Assembly: GCA_014529385.2 (NCBI GenBank)
Contig: CM043966.1
Span: 104,421,087-104,481,086, forward strand
DNA length: 60,000 bases
Direction: 5' to 3'
From: Adiantum capillus-veneris
Taxonomy: Eukaryota; Streptophyta; Polypodiopsida; Polypodiales; Pteridaceae
The position numbers and the translations under genes were made by a program. The notes under the pieces were generated by a model. That model saw only the letters and a list, made by a program, of their open reading frames with translations, had not been told where the DNA came from and searched no databases. Within the stretch, counting starts at the first letter, position 1, and the number at the start of each line of letters is the position of its first letter. Below are positions 31,240-42,839 of this stretch, piece by piece.

Positions 31240-32830
31240 GATGGATGAGGGTTGGCAACAAGTTTTTGTGATCAAGTGCAAGCGAGTAAAAACATTGGTG
31301 CAAAGCAAGTTCCACCACAAGGAGAACCCTCTAGATTATCAAGAATCCCTCATCAATCTAGATAATGTCTTTGAGGTGCTTCAAGACAGGAATCTGAAAG
31401 GCTTTCTTACCTCAGAGCTATCCGCTTCTAAGTTAAATGTGGCGAAGGAGGACAGCGAAAGAGAGGTGGAGAGGTATAGTTCTTCAGACGTGAAGGAGTT
31501 TGTCCCACTCTCCCCATAATGGACAACCTACATATTCAGCCCTAGAATGTGAAAGGCATAAAGTCTGCAAGGAAAAGCAATCTCTTGGAAGGAGGTCAAA
31601 AAAGCAACTATGAATTGTGGGCTAATTCAGGATCACCATCTTGACGCTTCTTGATGCAAGAAGCAGGCTTGAAGCAGGCTATAGGGAATAAGTTGGTGTA
31701 CTATGGCTATGGTGCTCTAGGGTTTAGTGGAGTGCTCTTGATTTTTTATAGGGAGTTTGAGGCACATGTTGTACTTAACCACGTCTCAGGTAGAGTCCTT
31801 GGAGTAAGGGTCAAGTGGGCAGTCCAGTCCTTCACCATAATCAACATCTATGCTCCCAGTGATGCTAAGGGGAGAGCCAAACTCTGGGTGGATCTCAAGG
31901 AACAACCTCTTGAAGGTGACGGGTGAATCATGTGAGACTTCACCATGGTTGAAGCTCGCAAGGACAAGACAAGATCAGCTAGTTTGCTGGACGATTCTGA
32001 AAAATCCAAATGGCAAACACTCTATGAGAAATGGGCGTCGATTTGTGGAATGCAGGTCTGTGGAGTAGCTCTCCTGCACTTGACATACACGGGGCCTCCA
32101 ACATGCCAACATGGCATCCCATCTGGACAGGTGCTACATCTCCCATCAAGCGGAATGGCTTCCCTCATCTGTGATCCTATGTGTTGATACCTCCAAGAGC
32201 ATGTCGAATCACTTTCCCCTAAAGTTTCACATAGCCAGGTCCAATAATGACGCATGTTCCTCGGAGCAGAAGAAGAATAACTTACTCTCAGGGGATCATC
32301 TCTTTAAGGATCCCCTCTTCATGTCTTTAGCTAAGACAGCCCTTGGTAAGCTAAGGAATGATGTGGGAGGCATTGATTCTCAAGCATGGCCCTCTTTGGT
32401 GCGTAGAATCCATTCAACAATAAAACGAGGAGGATCCAAAGTGAAAAAGGCTCAAGAGGATGCAACCAAGGAGCTGAAGGAAGAAGTAGAGGAACTAGCC
32501 AAAAAAAGAAGAAAGAAGATCTCTTGAGGAAGAGCACAAAAGATGGTTGGAGGCCAAAGTGTGTCTTGCTGATTTGCAAGTTGAGGAAATCAATAAGACC
32601 CGCCTGCTAACCAAAGAGCTTGCGCTCGATCCCAAACCCACCAGCTTGGCTCATGTCTTCAAGGCTGTCAAAGTTAAAATAAGAAGGGACTCTATTATAG
32701 CAATCATTGATGACAGGGGAAACATAGTAAGAGACCATAATGCTATGGCCAAGCTCATGCTTGACCATCTCAGTCAAATTATTGGTTAGCCGAAACTCTA
32801 CGTTAAGGGGGTTGAGGAGGCCAGAGCCCT
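31240..32830 (+). pseudogene. LINE ORF2 endonuclease region, decayed
   Basis: A plant LINE in the + direction. 31651-31926 reads ALGFSGVLLIFYREFEAHVV and FTIINIYAPSDAKGRAKLW, the endonuclease core (EEP family). The expected GDFN block is degenerate (DFTMVEARKDKTR, about 31938-31980). From 32190 a different frame gives NHFPLKFHIARSNND and the long helical linker to RT (KKAQEDATKELKEEVEELAK). 32547-32789 continues with TKELALDPKPTSLAHVFKAV and SIIAIIDDRGNIVRDHNAM, the segment just before RT. The element breaks off before the RT core, at a low-complexity cluster. Confidence 0.75.
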
Positions 32831-32929
32831 TCTGCTTGTTACGGTCCAATGTGATATACTACTATGGCCGGCTTTCGAAACCATGCCCGTGAGAACCACA
32901 CCATAAGGAAGAAGGGGTTTGTTACCAAA

Positions 32930-33990
<1,061 letters not shown>

Positions 33991-34003
33991 ATGGGAGTGA
34001 AGC

Positions 34004-34747
34004 GTGCCAGGCGACATCGTGGACTTCTCACTAGGTGAGTATGCAAAACCCTATGACTTAGTTCAGGATGTGTTAATGCAGGGCCTGAAGATAACTTGGG
34101 CCCAATTACTCCACCTTGCACCAAGGATGAGGAGGCAATGGACAAAAATGGTAAGTACCAGGAAATCAAGACCTAGGATAGCTGGGGCTATCTCTGGGAG
34201 GGATCTCGACGACATCCTACCGACCATGGATGCTCGCATCAAGGGGCAACAAATCCCAAACGTCTACATAGATGGTGGCGCTCAAATATGCGTCTTGAAT
34301 GAAAAGATGATGCACCATCTAGGTCTAGAGGTAAGTAGGCCGGCACCCTGCCGAGCCAAAATGGCAAACAATGTAAGAGTAAAATGCATAGGCATTGTGA
34401 ATGCGGTCAAAGTAAAAGCATTCAATACAGAAGTGGAGGTAGACATCTTTGTGATGCCACATAAAGGGGAGGGCTACCCCATCATTCTTGGGAGGCCTTG
34501 GCTTATGGCTATGGAGGCTAAACAAGATAGGAGCACCAGAATGATTCAGATGAAGGACGCTAAAGGGAAGTCCAAATTCTACAACATGAGGACTGGAAAG
34601 CAGTGCAACATGATCTTGGAGGCTTCAGATGATGAGTCCACCAGCGACTCTTTGTCTACCTCAAGAGAAGAAACAACCACCACCGACGGAAGGGATAGTA
34701 GCATCGAAGTGATGGGGGTCATTCTTAAAGACCCAAAAAGACTGTAA
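34004..34747 (+). pseudogene. Gypsy retropepsin-like fragment
   Basis: An open frame of 247 codons. DLVQDVLMQGLKITWAQLLH and LAPRMRRQW resemble the stretch before the protease in plant gypsy polyproteins. The protease core follows: NVYIDGGAQICVLNEKMMHHL (active-site-like DGGA instead of DSGA), VDIFVMPHKG, and YPIILGRPWLMAMEA (the ILG-RPW block). The rest of pol is absent. The active-site Ser/Thr to Gly change would be expected to impair catalysis. The frame is open with no stops, which is unusual among the remnants here. It lies 360 bp before the CACTA element. Confidence 0.65.
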
Positions 34748-35107
34748 ATTCCGTCTCTCTAGGTGATGGTCAAAAAGACCCACCTAGAGATTCTCATTTT
34801 TTTAATACCTCCCAATACAAAGCAAGGGTCAACCACACTGGGCCCACCACTTGCTTTGTCTCCCCGATTAGCTTACCCTAATCACATCGGGATTACCATA
34901 ATCCAAGAAGCCAACACCTATAAATTGGCACTAAGAGGTCACTATCGGGGGGGGGGGGGGGCAGTTCATGAGAGGTCAGCACTTGGTAGAGTGTAGTGGG
35001 AAGAGTTGACACTATTGGCATCACGGGGAGGGGGCTTGTGTGTTGGTTTGCCTTGGGAGTTGCACCATGCGAAGGGAGCCACGTCCACCTCTCGATTCCA
35101 ATGGTCG
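34748..35107. other. Unassigned interval before the CACTA element
   Basis: No gene recognised. A G12 run lies at 34949-34961. The last three bases, TCG (35105-35107), are the left target duplication of the CACTA element. Confidence 0.5.
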
Positions 35108-35235
35108 CACTACAAGAGGCTATTCATATTAGCGACGCTCACACAGCGACGCTCAAAAAATAATTTCCCGGCGTCGCTATGAGCGTCGCAAATTTACAAA
35201 GAAATTTGCGACGCTCATAGCAACGCCGGCTGGGC
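35108..35235 (+). repeat. CACTA left end: TIR and subterminal motif array
   Basis: CACTACAAGAGG followed by repeated GCGACGCTC/GAGCGTCGC words, forming a hairpin (CGGCGTCGCTATGAGCGTCGC against its near-complement at 35200-35230). Confidence 0.9.
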
Positions 35236-35324
35236 TAAAAAAATAACCGAGCGCGCCCAAAAACTCAGATCTCAGATCTGAGTTTTTCGGCGTCCTCAAG
35301 CAAGGAGCAGGTAACGCTCTCCCT

Positions 35325-35349
35325 CACTCTCTCTCTCTCTTTTTCTTCT

Positions 35350-35387
<38 letters not shown>

Positions 35388-35505
35388 AGAGGAAGGAGAG
35401 CCAGGTATGCTCCTTCCCTCTCCTCATTCTCATGTTCCCTTCCCCTCTTTCTCTCTCCCTCTCTCTCTCTCTCACACACACACATACACACACACACATA
35501 GTGTT

Positions 35506-35551
<46 letters not shown>

Positions 35552-35800
35552 AACAAAAACAAAAACGCACACACACATACATAAACAAAGAATGCACACA
35601 CACATTGAGAGAGAAAAAGAGAGAGAGAGCATGCATAAACAAAAAACGCACGCATTGAGAGAGGAAAAGAGAGAGAGAACATGCATAAACAAAAAACGCA
35701 CACATTGAGAGAGGAAAAGAGAGAGAAAACATGCATACGATCCAAAAAAACGCACACACATTGAGAGAGAAAGAGAGAGAAACTAATTTAACGTCGTAGG
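35325..35800. repeat. CT, CA and GA tracts with a 55-60-bp tandem unit
   Basis: (CT)n at 35325-35343, (CA)n at 35352-35384, (GA)n at 35507-35547, then four to five units of CGCACACA-TTGAGAGAG-AAAAGAGAGAGA-CATGCATAAACAAAAAA between 35570 and 35785. Open frames across it are artefacts. Confidence 0.9.
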
Positions 35801-36124
35801 AAACTAATTAAAATTAAAAGACCTAAAGATCTAGGCGACGAGGAGTTGAATTCAAGACCTATTATTCAAGAGGGAAATGGCATAATCAATCTATCATACT
35901 TGGCATGGGTGATAGAAAGGTTATACCATTTATCTCTTTTTATTGGCACACACATCCACACACGCGCACACACACTATAACGTCGTAGGAAACTATCTTA
36001 AAAGACGTTAAAGATTAGGTTATATGTAGACTTACATTAAATTAGATTTAGGTTTATTATTTTTAACTAGATTTACGTTTATTTACGCTAGATTTAGATT
36101 TACATTATATTAGATTAGATTTAG

Positions 36125-36487
36125 GTCTCCGTAGACTGCGATGCCTGCATGAAGCGGGTGAAGAAAGCCCTCAATGGAATATAGGGTATTGCTGCCTTCA
36201 CTCATGGTGGGCTCCGTCGATCCAAAAGTACTGGTGAAATGTCTTCAGAAGATAGGGAAGAAGGTGGATCTTCAGGGCGGCAAGAGTCACTACATCCCCG
36301 ACACAATGACCATCTAGACAACCTCTAGTCATTCAACAGCAACTTCAAAGTTAGTAACAAGAGCAAGAACGGTCTAAAGGGCCAATTGCTGTCGTCAGAT
36401 GTGGATGGAGATGAGGCAGCGTCACCGCCGGAAGTTAACTCTCACATCTTTAGTGATGAGAATGCCAACTCTTGCCGAGTTATGTGA
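36125..36487 (+). pseudogene. Captured HIPP (HMA-domain, CaaX) gene fragment inside the CACTA element
   Basis: A fragment of a host heavy-metal-associated isoprenylated plant protein. 36125-36184 reads VSVDCDACMKRVKKALNGI, the metal-binding CxxC and first helix of an HMA domain. After a TAG and a frame change, about 36205-36285 reads SVDPKVLVKCLQKIGKKVDL, the end of the same domain. In another frame, 36320-36487 gives VNSHIFSDENANSCRVM and a stop, matching the FSDEN...C-a-a-X isoprenylation end of HIPPs. Host HIPPs bind metals at membranes. This copy is broken by stops and frameshifts. Transduplication of host gene pieces is known for CACTA elements; the donor is not in this window. Confidence 0.78.
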
Positions 36488-37078
36488 AAAATTATGTGTT
36501 AAATCAGTTTTAAGGTTCTTATAATCCCTGTTAGTTTAGTTCTTTGTTTTTAATATAACATAATTTACGTTAGATTTAGATTTATGTTATATTAGATTAG
36601 ACTTAGGTTTATTTAGGTTTACCCACACACACCCACACACACACAAGAAGAAGAGAGTTTTAACGTCGTAGGAAACTATCCCAAAAGACGTTAAAGATTA
36701 GGTTAGATGTAGACTTACGTTAAATTAGATTTAGGTTTATTTTTAGTTAGATTTACGTTTATTTAGATTTACGCTTATTTACGTTAGATCGAGTCCACGC
36801 AAGAATTACTTACGGTTTAGGGTTTAGAGTTAGACGAACAGTGAAAAGATCTACTGTGAAAAGATGTTAAGATGCTGTGAAGTGCTACAGCTAGAGAAGA
36901 GGCAAAGGGGTTTTGTCCACTACATGCAGTATCATGTAGACGTGGGTGTGTAGATTTCTTGTACCCACAAATATAGGTATTGACCAATAAAGATGAGATT
37001 ATAACCCGGTGGTTCTGATCTCCGTGCACCTCTAGACCGAGGTGTGCGAGGATTGGACATGACTAGAGAATGTGAGGT

Positions 37079-37080
<2 letters not shown>

Positions 37081-37126
<46 letters not shown>
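37081..37126. repeat. (GA)n microsatellite
   Basis: About 23 GA units, inside the CACTA element between the captured gene and Tnp2. Confidence 0.95.
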
Positions 37127-37128
<2 letters not shown>

Positions 37129-37189
37129 GACGAAGAATGCCAATAGAATATTAAATTTGTTGTCCAGGTTATAAGTTTTTTATCCTCAT

Positions 37190-38140
37190 TATGAGTAGCG
37201 ACGAGGATGTGGGACCGTCCAACCGAAACACCTATCTCTCAACGAGGGTCTTATGTCCTTGTAATCAATGCAAGCATGCTGTGCGATGAACAAGACGTGT
37301 TTCTTTGCAGCACGTTCGCGAATTTGGCGAGTTCGATCCATCTATTATAGATCGAGTTGTTGCCAATTATAACTCGTCGGACTCTGACGCTGGCCAACAA
37401 GCAGCAATCTTGCAACCCAATAGACGTGTTCGCAGGCGCTTTGGTCAAGCAGCATATGTGAGGCCACAAGCTTGATTGTGCCAGGGCGATATAAAGTGGG
37501 GAATATGGATATGTATCTTCGTCCACTATTGGAAGAGCTACAACAATTGTGGATTGGCATAGAGGTGGTGGATATGAGCCGACACACAGGACGACAAAAT
37601 GCTTTGATCATAGGCATTCTAATGTGGACCATGCATGACTATCCCGGGCTAACAGAATGCTCAGGTGATCTATTGACACTCCTCACTCAGACACTGTAAA
37701 TCTTGTTTTTTCCCATAGTTGATCTATTATCATGTGTATACATGCAGGGCTTCAAACAAGCGGATACAGAGCATGTGTCACATGTGGACCTAGACTGAAT
37801 GCACATAGGGCACCCTCACTGAAGAAGCAAATCTACGAAGGTCATCAAGCATATCTTCCAGAGAATCATGTGTTACGCGACGGCTTTTTGGGAAGAGAGC
37901 CACCAAGGATGTCTGCACAAGCATGGTTAGAGCAGAAGGAGATGTGCGATGACGGATTGCCTCCAGGGATGAAGAGACTATCTCTATGGTACAAGTTACC
38001 ATACTGGCCCCGACTCATGATCAATCACTTGCTCGATCCAATGCACATATTCAAGAATGTGGGTAATCTACTATGGGACCATTTGACCGGCAAGAAAAAT
38101 ACCGGCGCTCTAGTGGTGGCGATGGCGGTTGTTGTGGGGA
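37190..38140 (+). pseudogene. CACTA Tnp2-type transposase, truncated
   Basis: MSSDEDVGPSNRNTYL and LCPCNQCKHAV (37192-37280) recall the transposase-associated zinc domain. Further exons give REFGEFDPSIIDRVVANY (about 37315-37370). The catalytic region then reads MDMYLRPLLEELQQLW and LMWTMHDYPGLTECSG (37505-37664), an 83-bp GT-AG intron (37665-37747), and SGYRACVTCGPRLNAHR (the CxxC of the CMC group), LWYKLPYWPRLMINHLLDPM and HIFKNVGNLLWDHLTGKK (to about 38100). The protein then runs out of similarity, so about the last third is deleted. It would normally cut and paste the element with TnpA-like help. Confidence 0.85.
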
Positions 38141-39229
38141 TTCCGCCACCGATGCCTCCACACCGCCTCGTGTTCGACGAGGCTCTTTACCCTCCCCTTC
38201 TTTGCCCGCCCCCACACCAGCCACAACATCGCCATCTACGCCAGGTTTTGCACGGCTGACTGTTCCTAGAAGCTACACACCTCTACCTACTCCGCCAGGA
38301 GCCACCCCACTCGACACTCCTCGCTTCGGGGCCCAGACGCCGGTGGAGACACCTGACGTCCGTACCCCCATCGACACGCCGCTAGAGACCCCTGCCGGGA
38401 CACCCGGGTTCACGCGTCACCGGCCAGAGGGCTTGCCTTACTCCGTCGACATCAGCGGCGGCATCATCATGGATGATGACGGCAAGAAGGTGATCTCGCG
38501 CATGCGTGGTCTTTGCTCTCAGTTGTTTAGACACTACATACTAAACAAATGGAGTGAAGTACCAAGTGATTTAAAAAACAGAGTCATCAGCATACTTCAT
38601 GATGAGTTTCCCGTTCCAACACGGGATCAGCGCTTCAATGAAGACCTGATGAAGATTCGAATGCGCGAATACTGCAAACACAAGCGTTCCGAAGTGCAAA
38701 AAGCAATCAAGAATGGGTGGAACAGGCCAGATTGGCTGGCCAAAGAAGATTGGAAGAATGCGAAGAAAGTAGCGCGCGAGAATCCCGACAAGTGGAAGCA
38801 ACAAAAGGATGCCGCCAGAGCGCGAGTAGAGGCAGGGAGCTCGCACCACTTGGGGAGCGGTAGATGGGCATCATTTGAGGCCGATTTTGTAAGTGTTTTC
38901 ACATTGCTCTTTATGTTCGATAATTTAGGGTTTATGAGTTTTTTAATTCTAACATAATGAAATCTTTGTATGTTTTGACAGTGGTCGATGACAGGACGTG
39001 ATCCCACACCGTACGAGCGCGAGTACCCAGGCAGGAAGGGCTTAAACGCCCTGATGGACATTCTCAGTTCTCGCGGTGGCATGGTTAGTATTAGGGTTTA
39101 CTCTTTTTTATTTTTTGTATTGTTTTATAAATGTCGTTATATGTTTATACTTACTGAAAGCTGTCTTATTGTCTTTTTTTGCAGAATCCGACAGATACGC
39201 CGCTTGGACGCGATGAGACGTCTGACTAG
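38110..39229 (+). CDS. CACTA second protein (plant transposase, Ptta/En/Spm type), N-terminally fused
   Basis: The open frame begins in fusion with Tnp2 debris, passes a Pro/Thr-rich low-complexity linker (38180-38400, repeated TPxxTP), and then a clean domain: LCSQLFRHYILNKWSEVPSD, ILHDEFPVPTRDQRFNEDL, GWNRPDWLAKEDWKNAKKVA, NPDKWKQQKDAARAR. This is the Transposase_24-like arrangement. Exon 1 ends at 38888, exon 2 is 38982-39083 (WSMTGRDPTPYEREYPGRKG), exon 3 is 39185-39229 (NPTDTPLGRDETSD, stop TAG). Both introns are GT-AG (93 and 101 bp) and in phase. The domain has no stop or frameshift, so this gene may still be translatable. It is the DNA-binding or regulatory partner in related elements. 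Confidence 0.78.
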
Positions 39230-39593
39230 ACGACGTCAGTTTAGCCGTAGCTAGATAGCATTAGTTTAGGGTTTCTCATAGCTTATGTATCATAAGACGG
39301 ATTTTATACGTCTTTTTGAACCATGTATATTATTACATTTGTCACCGCAGTTCCTTTTGCCAATCAATTCTTTATGCCTATGATGTTGTACAATTGTCAT
39401 TATTACATTTGCCAATCAATTCATTTTGCCTATGATGTGTACAATTGTCAATTTTGCAAACAATGCGTCTTGTGGGTGACTATTTTGGGTCTATTATCTA
39501 CCCTTGCACTTTTTTTAAAAAGTGAATCAAGTACAATATGGTTGATGGGTGGCAGGGCATTCAATGCCCTGCCACCAAAAAAAAATTCTCTCG

Positions 39594-39817
39594 GGCGTCG
39601 CTATTTATGGCTCTGTAGCGTCGCTATGAGCGTCGCTATAGTCTTCTGTGTAAACGTCGCTATAACCGTCTCTATGAGCGTCGCTATATAGCGACGCATA
39701 TAGCGACGCTCTCGTAGCGACGCTCGTAGCGACGGTTTTAGCGACGCCGGGGGTTATAAAAACCCAGTGTATTTCCGTCGCTAACAGCGTCACAAGAGCA
39801 CACAACCTCTTGTAGTG
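39594..39817 (+). repeat. CACTA right end: subterminal motif array and TIR
   Basis: About a dozen GCGTCGCTA/TAGCGACG words in direct and inverted order, then CCTCTTGTAGTG at 39806-39817. Confidence 0.92.
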
Positions 39818-39820
39818 TCG

Positions 39821-40020
39821 ATGCACACACGTATACATGCTCTTAGTAGCAAGCTTCACAATCATTGAGTCGTTTTAGAGAACGCACCAAGTAGTTACAC
39901 CATCTTTTCTCCCTACCTCTCTATCACCACGGTGTGCCGCCTCGCTGGAAGGAATGTCATTTGTAAATACTGCAGAAATAATTCTCCCTCACACCGCTGA
40001 GGGTTTTCATCATTTGTCAA

Positions 40021-40089
<69 letters not shown>

Positions 40090-40384
40090 GTTTGCGGTGT
40101 TCATATCATCATGGTCTGCGTCCTAGACTCTCAAAGCTAGGTGGTGCCCCCTGTTCGCTTTACCGTGACAGGCACAAGGCGTGCCATTCGGCCCCCGACG
40201 TTTTAGAGGCCGTTGGGGTTCGGGGTTTGCTTTGCTCCTGTCATTTGGTGCCCCCACTGAGGAGGGCTTCTAAGACCCTTAGTTTACAATGTTGAAAGTG
40301 ACGCACGCCATCAATCATTGACGAATGGCTGAAGGAATTTTCTAACTGGAGGACGGAAGAAGAGGAGACTAAGGAGGCACTAGC
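39821..40384. other. Unassigned interval with a (GT)n tract
   Basis: No gene recognised. About 32 GT units at 40023-40087. Confidence 0.5.
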
Positions 40385-40887
40385 GAGGTGAATGGTGAGA
40401 TCATTGCCGCCAAATTTACATGCTTTTTGGACTCATATTGGGTTGGTTGTTTTGACACGAGAGTGTCCACAAGTGGTTTTTGTTTCATGCTTGGCAGTTC
40501 ACGCATATAATGGTTGAGCAAGAAGCAACCTACTGTGGCTACTTCTAGTTATGAGGCTGAGTGTAGGGCAGTCTTCACAGCTTTGGTTGAATGTGTATGG
40601 CTTAGACGCCTTATGGTTGATTTGGGTTTCGAACGGGACATTTCCAACATCATCTACACTGATATTTAGAGCGCATTGGTAGTTGCAAGGAACCTAATTT
40701 TTCATGCTCGCACAAAGCACATTGGGGTGCATTACCATTATGTCAAGGAGAGACTCTCAGTAGGAGAGATCAACCTGGCTTATGTGCCAACACAGGACAA
40801 CTTTACAAATCTTTTCACAAAGGCATTGTCTCGTGAGAAGTTCAAAGCTTTCCACAAAGCTTTGGGCTTACTCCCCTTTATGGATTG
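40385..40887 (+). pseudogene. Ty1/copia RNase H fragment (older element)
   Basis: The C-terminal RNase H part of a second, unrelated copia element, in frame except for one TAG at about 40667-40669: a start like DTRVSTSGFCFMLGS, then QPTVATSSYEAECRAVFTAL, YTDI-SALVVARNLIFHARTK, and AYVPTQDNFTNLFTKALSRE, ending LGLLPFMD. The young copia element has inserted exactly at the end of this gene: the codons ATG GAT TGA would be re-formed across its GATTG target duplication. Confidence 0.82.
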
Positions 40888-41541
40888 TGTTAAGTATGGA
40901 GCCTGATTTACCCTTGTAATTTTCTGTGGTAAAAGCGCACATTTGTAAGGCCCCCATTATGAGGAGAAGCCATTGTGCGTGAAGGAAAATTACTCACCGG
41001 AAACCAAAATTTTCACGGACAAGAATCAGGGGCAACTTTAAAGGCCTCGGGGGCGGAGGCCCCCGAGACTTCTTTTTCGCCGGAATATTATGGCCGGACG
41101 GCGGCCGGAAAGTGGTCGGAAAACAACCGGTCGGTTGGTCGGTGGCCGGTAGTCAATGGCCGATGCCCGGTGGTCGGAAGTCAATGGCCGATGGCCGGTG
41201 GCCGAATTCAAAAGAGGACTTGTCTTCTCAAGGGCGGCCACACATGGGCGGATTGGAGGGTCCGATTTGGACTTATTCGCACAAGGGCGGCTACACATGG
41301 CTGTCTCTCATAAGAGAGGGCAGCCCTTTGGGCCTATAAAAGGAGGCCATTTCTACACACATTTCATAGTGTGAAGTTGATGCAACAAGGTGAGTGTGAG
41401 GTGGTGAGAGTGAAGCAAGGCGTGAGCTCCATTAAGGGTATAATCCCTTTGTAAACTACTTCTTGTTTTGAAGTACTAAAGCCATTGAGTGGCTGCTTTC
41501 CCGTGGACGTAGCCCACATTGGGTGAACCACGTATATCGTG

Positions 41542-41584
<43 letters not shown>

Positions 41585-41668
41585 CTATAATCTCGTGTAT
41601 ATAAATCTGTCTCTCTCCATTAAGTAATCTACTCAATTATCTATTTAGCTACGTCTTATTTCCTAACA
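40888..41668 (+). repeat. 5' LTR of the copia element
   Basis: 781 bp. Contains a GC-rich block of GGCCGGTGG/GGTCGG words (41090-41210), a TATA box (TATAAAA, 41335-41341) and a (CT)n tract (41546-41581). Confidence 0.95.
41335..41341 (+). promoter_or_regulatory. TATA box of the copia LTR promoter
   Basis: GCCTATAAAAGGAGG, conserved in the 3' LTR at 46118-46124. Confidence 0.75.
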
Positions 41669-41670
41669 AC

Positions 41671-41682
41671 TGGTATCAGAGC
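41671..41682 (+). promoter_or_regulatory. Primer-binding site, initiator-Met tRNA
   Basis: TGGTATCAGAGC, 2 bases after the LTR, an exact match to the common plant copia primer site. Confidence 0.92.
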
Positions 41683-41741
41683 AAGGTTTGCTCGTAGCTA
41701 AATTATCTCAAGGAAAGGATTCCTTGAATTGAGTGGGAGTT

Positions 41742-42839
41742 ATGGCGGAGGAAGGGAAGCTCAAGATTGAGAAGTTCAACGGCAAAAACTACCAACATTG
41801 GAAGATGCAGATTGAAGACTATCTCTACCAGAAGGACCTCTATTTGCCACTAGGCGGTCTTGCGAAGAAGCCCGCAACAATGGCAGATGAAGCATGGATT
41901 GTCCTTGATCGAAAGGCACAAGGAACAATCCGGTTAAGCTTGGCGTCAACGGTGGCCTTCAATGTTTCGGAGATGAAGACCACGGAGGATTTGATGAAGT
42001 CACTTGACGACTTCTACGAGAAACCATCGGCATCCAATAAGGTATTTCTTATGAAGCGCTTGTTCAATCTAAAGATGGCAAAGAATGGTTCAGTTGCAAA
42101 ACACCTAAATGACTTTAACACAAACATAAGTCAACTTCGATCAGTGAAAATCAATTTCGATGACGAAGTGCGAGCTCTCCTTATACTATCATCTCTATCG
42201 GATAGTTGGGACAGCCTTGTGATGGCTGTAAGTAATTCTATCTCTGGCACAAATACTCTTAAGTTTGATGATGTTGTGGGTGTTCTCCTAAGCGAGGAAA
42301 TGCGAAGGAGAAGCACAGGAGAATCATCAAGTGTTGCATTGTCAATGGAAACAAGAGGAAGGCCTAAGGAGAGGTTCAAAAGCCAAAAGGGTCGTGATCG
42401 CTCAAGACGGAGCAAGTCACACACAAAGTCAGTTCTTGAATGTTGGAACTGCGGCAAGAAGGGCCACGTCAAGAAGGATTGCTGGTCCAATAAGAAGAAG
42501 GAGACAGAGTCTCAAGACAACAAGCCAACATCGGAGGCCAATGTGGCAGGTAAAGTAGAGCAAGATGCTCTAATTCTATCATTAGACAATGTGTCTAATT
42601 CCTGGATAGTAGATTCCGGGGCTTCATTCCATGCGACACCACACAACCAACAATTCCAAGACTACACCAAAGGTAATTTTGGGTATGTATACTTGGGAGA
42701 TGATGAAGCTTGTGAGATTGTCGGCAAAGGTACAGTTTCTGTCAAAACTGCTAACGGAAATGAATGGAAGCTTAAAGATGTTAGGCATGTTCCTTCTCTT
42801 CGAAAAAAATTTAATCTCTACAGGACAATTGGACGATGA
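41742..42839 (+). CDS. Copia Gag and protease
   Basis: ATG at 41742 (MAEEGKLKIEKFNGKNYQHW), the usual copia start. The capsid region is UBN2-like (KVFLMKRLFNLKMAKNGSVA, LLILSSLSDSWDSLVMAVSN), followed by an Arg/Lys/Ser-rich stretch and the zinc knuckle CWNCGKKGHVKKDC (about 42440-42482). Protease: SWIVDSGASFHATP with the DSGA active site (about 42600-42640), then VRHVPSLRKKF. The frame ends at 42839 only because one base in the A run at 42803-42809 shifts it. In related elements protease continues without a break into integrase. Gag packages the RNA and protease matures the polyprotein. Confidence 0.93.
   Translation: MAEEGKLKIEKFNGKNYQHWKMQIEDYLYQKDLYLPLGGLAKKPATMADEAWIVLDRKAQGTIRLSLASTVAFNVSEMKTTEDLMKSLDDFYEKPSASNKVFLMKRLFNLKMAKNGSVAKHLNDFNTNISQLRSVKINFDDEVRALLILSSLSDSWDSLVMAVSNSISGTNTLKFDDVVGVLLSEEMRRRSTGESSSVALSMETRGRPKERFKSQKGRDRSRRSKSHTKSVLECWNCGKKGHVKKDCWSNKKKETESQDNKPTSEANVAGKVEQDALILSLDNVSNSWIVDSGASFHATPHNQQFQDYTKGNFGYVYLGDDEACEIVGKGTVSVKTANGNEWKLKDVRHVPSLRKKFNLYRTIGR

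Larger units (their letters stand above)
35108..39817 (+). mobile_element. CACTA (En/Spm) transposon with intact ends, non-autonomous
   Basis: Inverted repeats CACTACAAGAGG (35108-35119 and complement 39806-39817) and an exact 3-bp duplication TCG (35105-35107 and 39818-39820) define it. Subterminal regions carry many GCGTCGCTA/TAGCGACGC words in both orientations (35135-35235, 39594-39790), as expected for transposase-binding arrays. Inside, in order: simple repeats, a captured HIPP-gene fragment (36125-36487), Tnp2-type transposase exons (37190-38140), and a second CACTA protein with three exons (38140-39229). Tnp2 is cut short and fused out of frame to the second gene, so this copy cannot supply its own transposase. 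Confidence 0.95.

Noticed and set aside
35296-35761. Cys/Val- and Phe/Leu-rich frames
   Set aside because: Translations of CA/GA tracts and a tandem 55-60-bp unit in the CACTA element.
41038-41374. Open frames in the copia LTRs
   Set aside because: Present in both LTRs over the GGCCGGTGG-type repeats and promoter. No domain, and they end in the leader.
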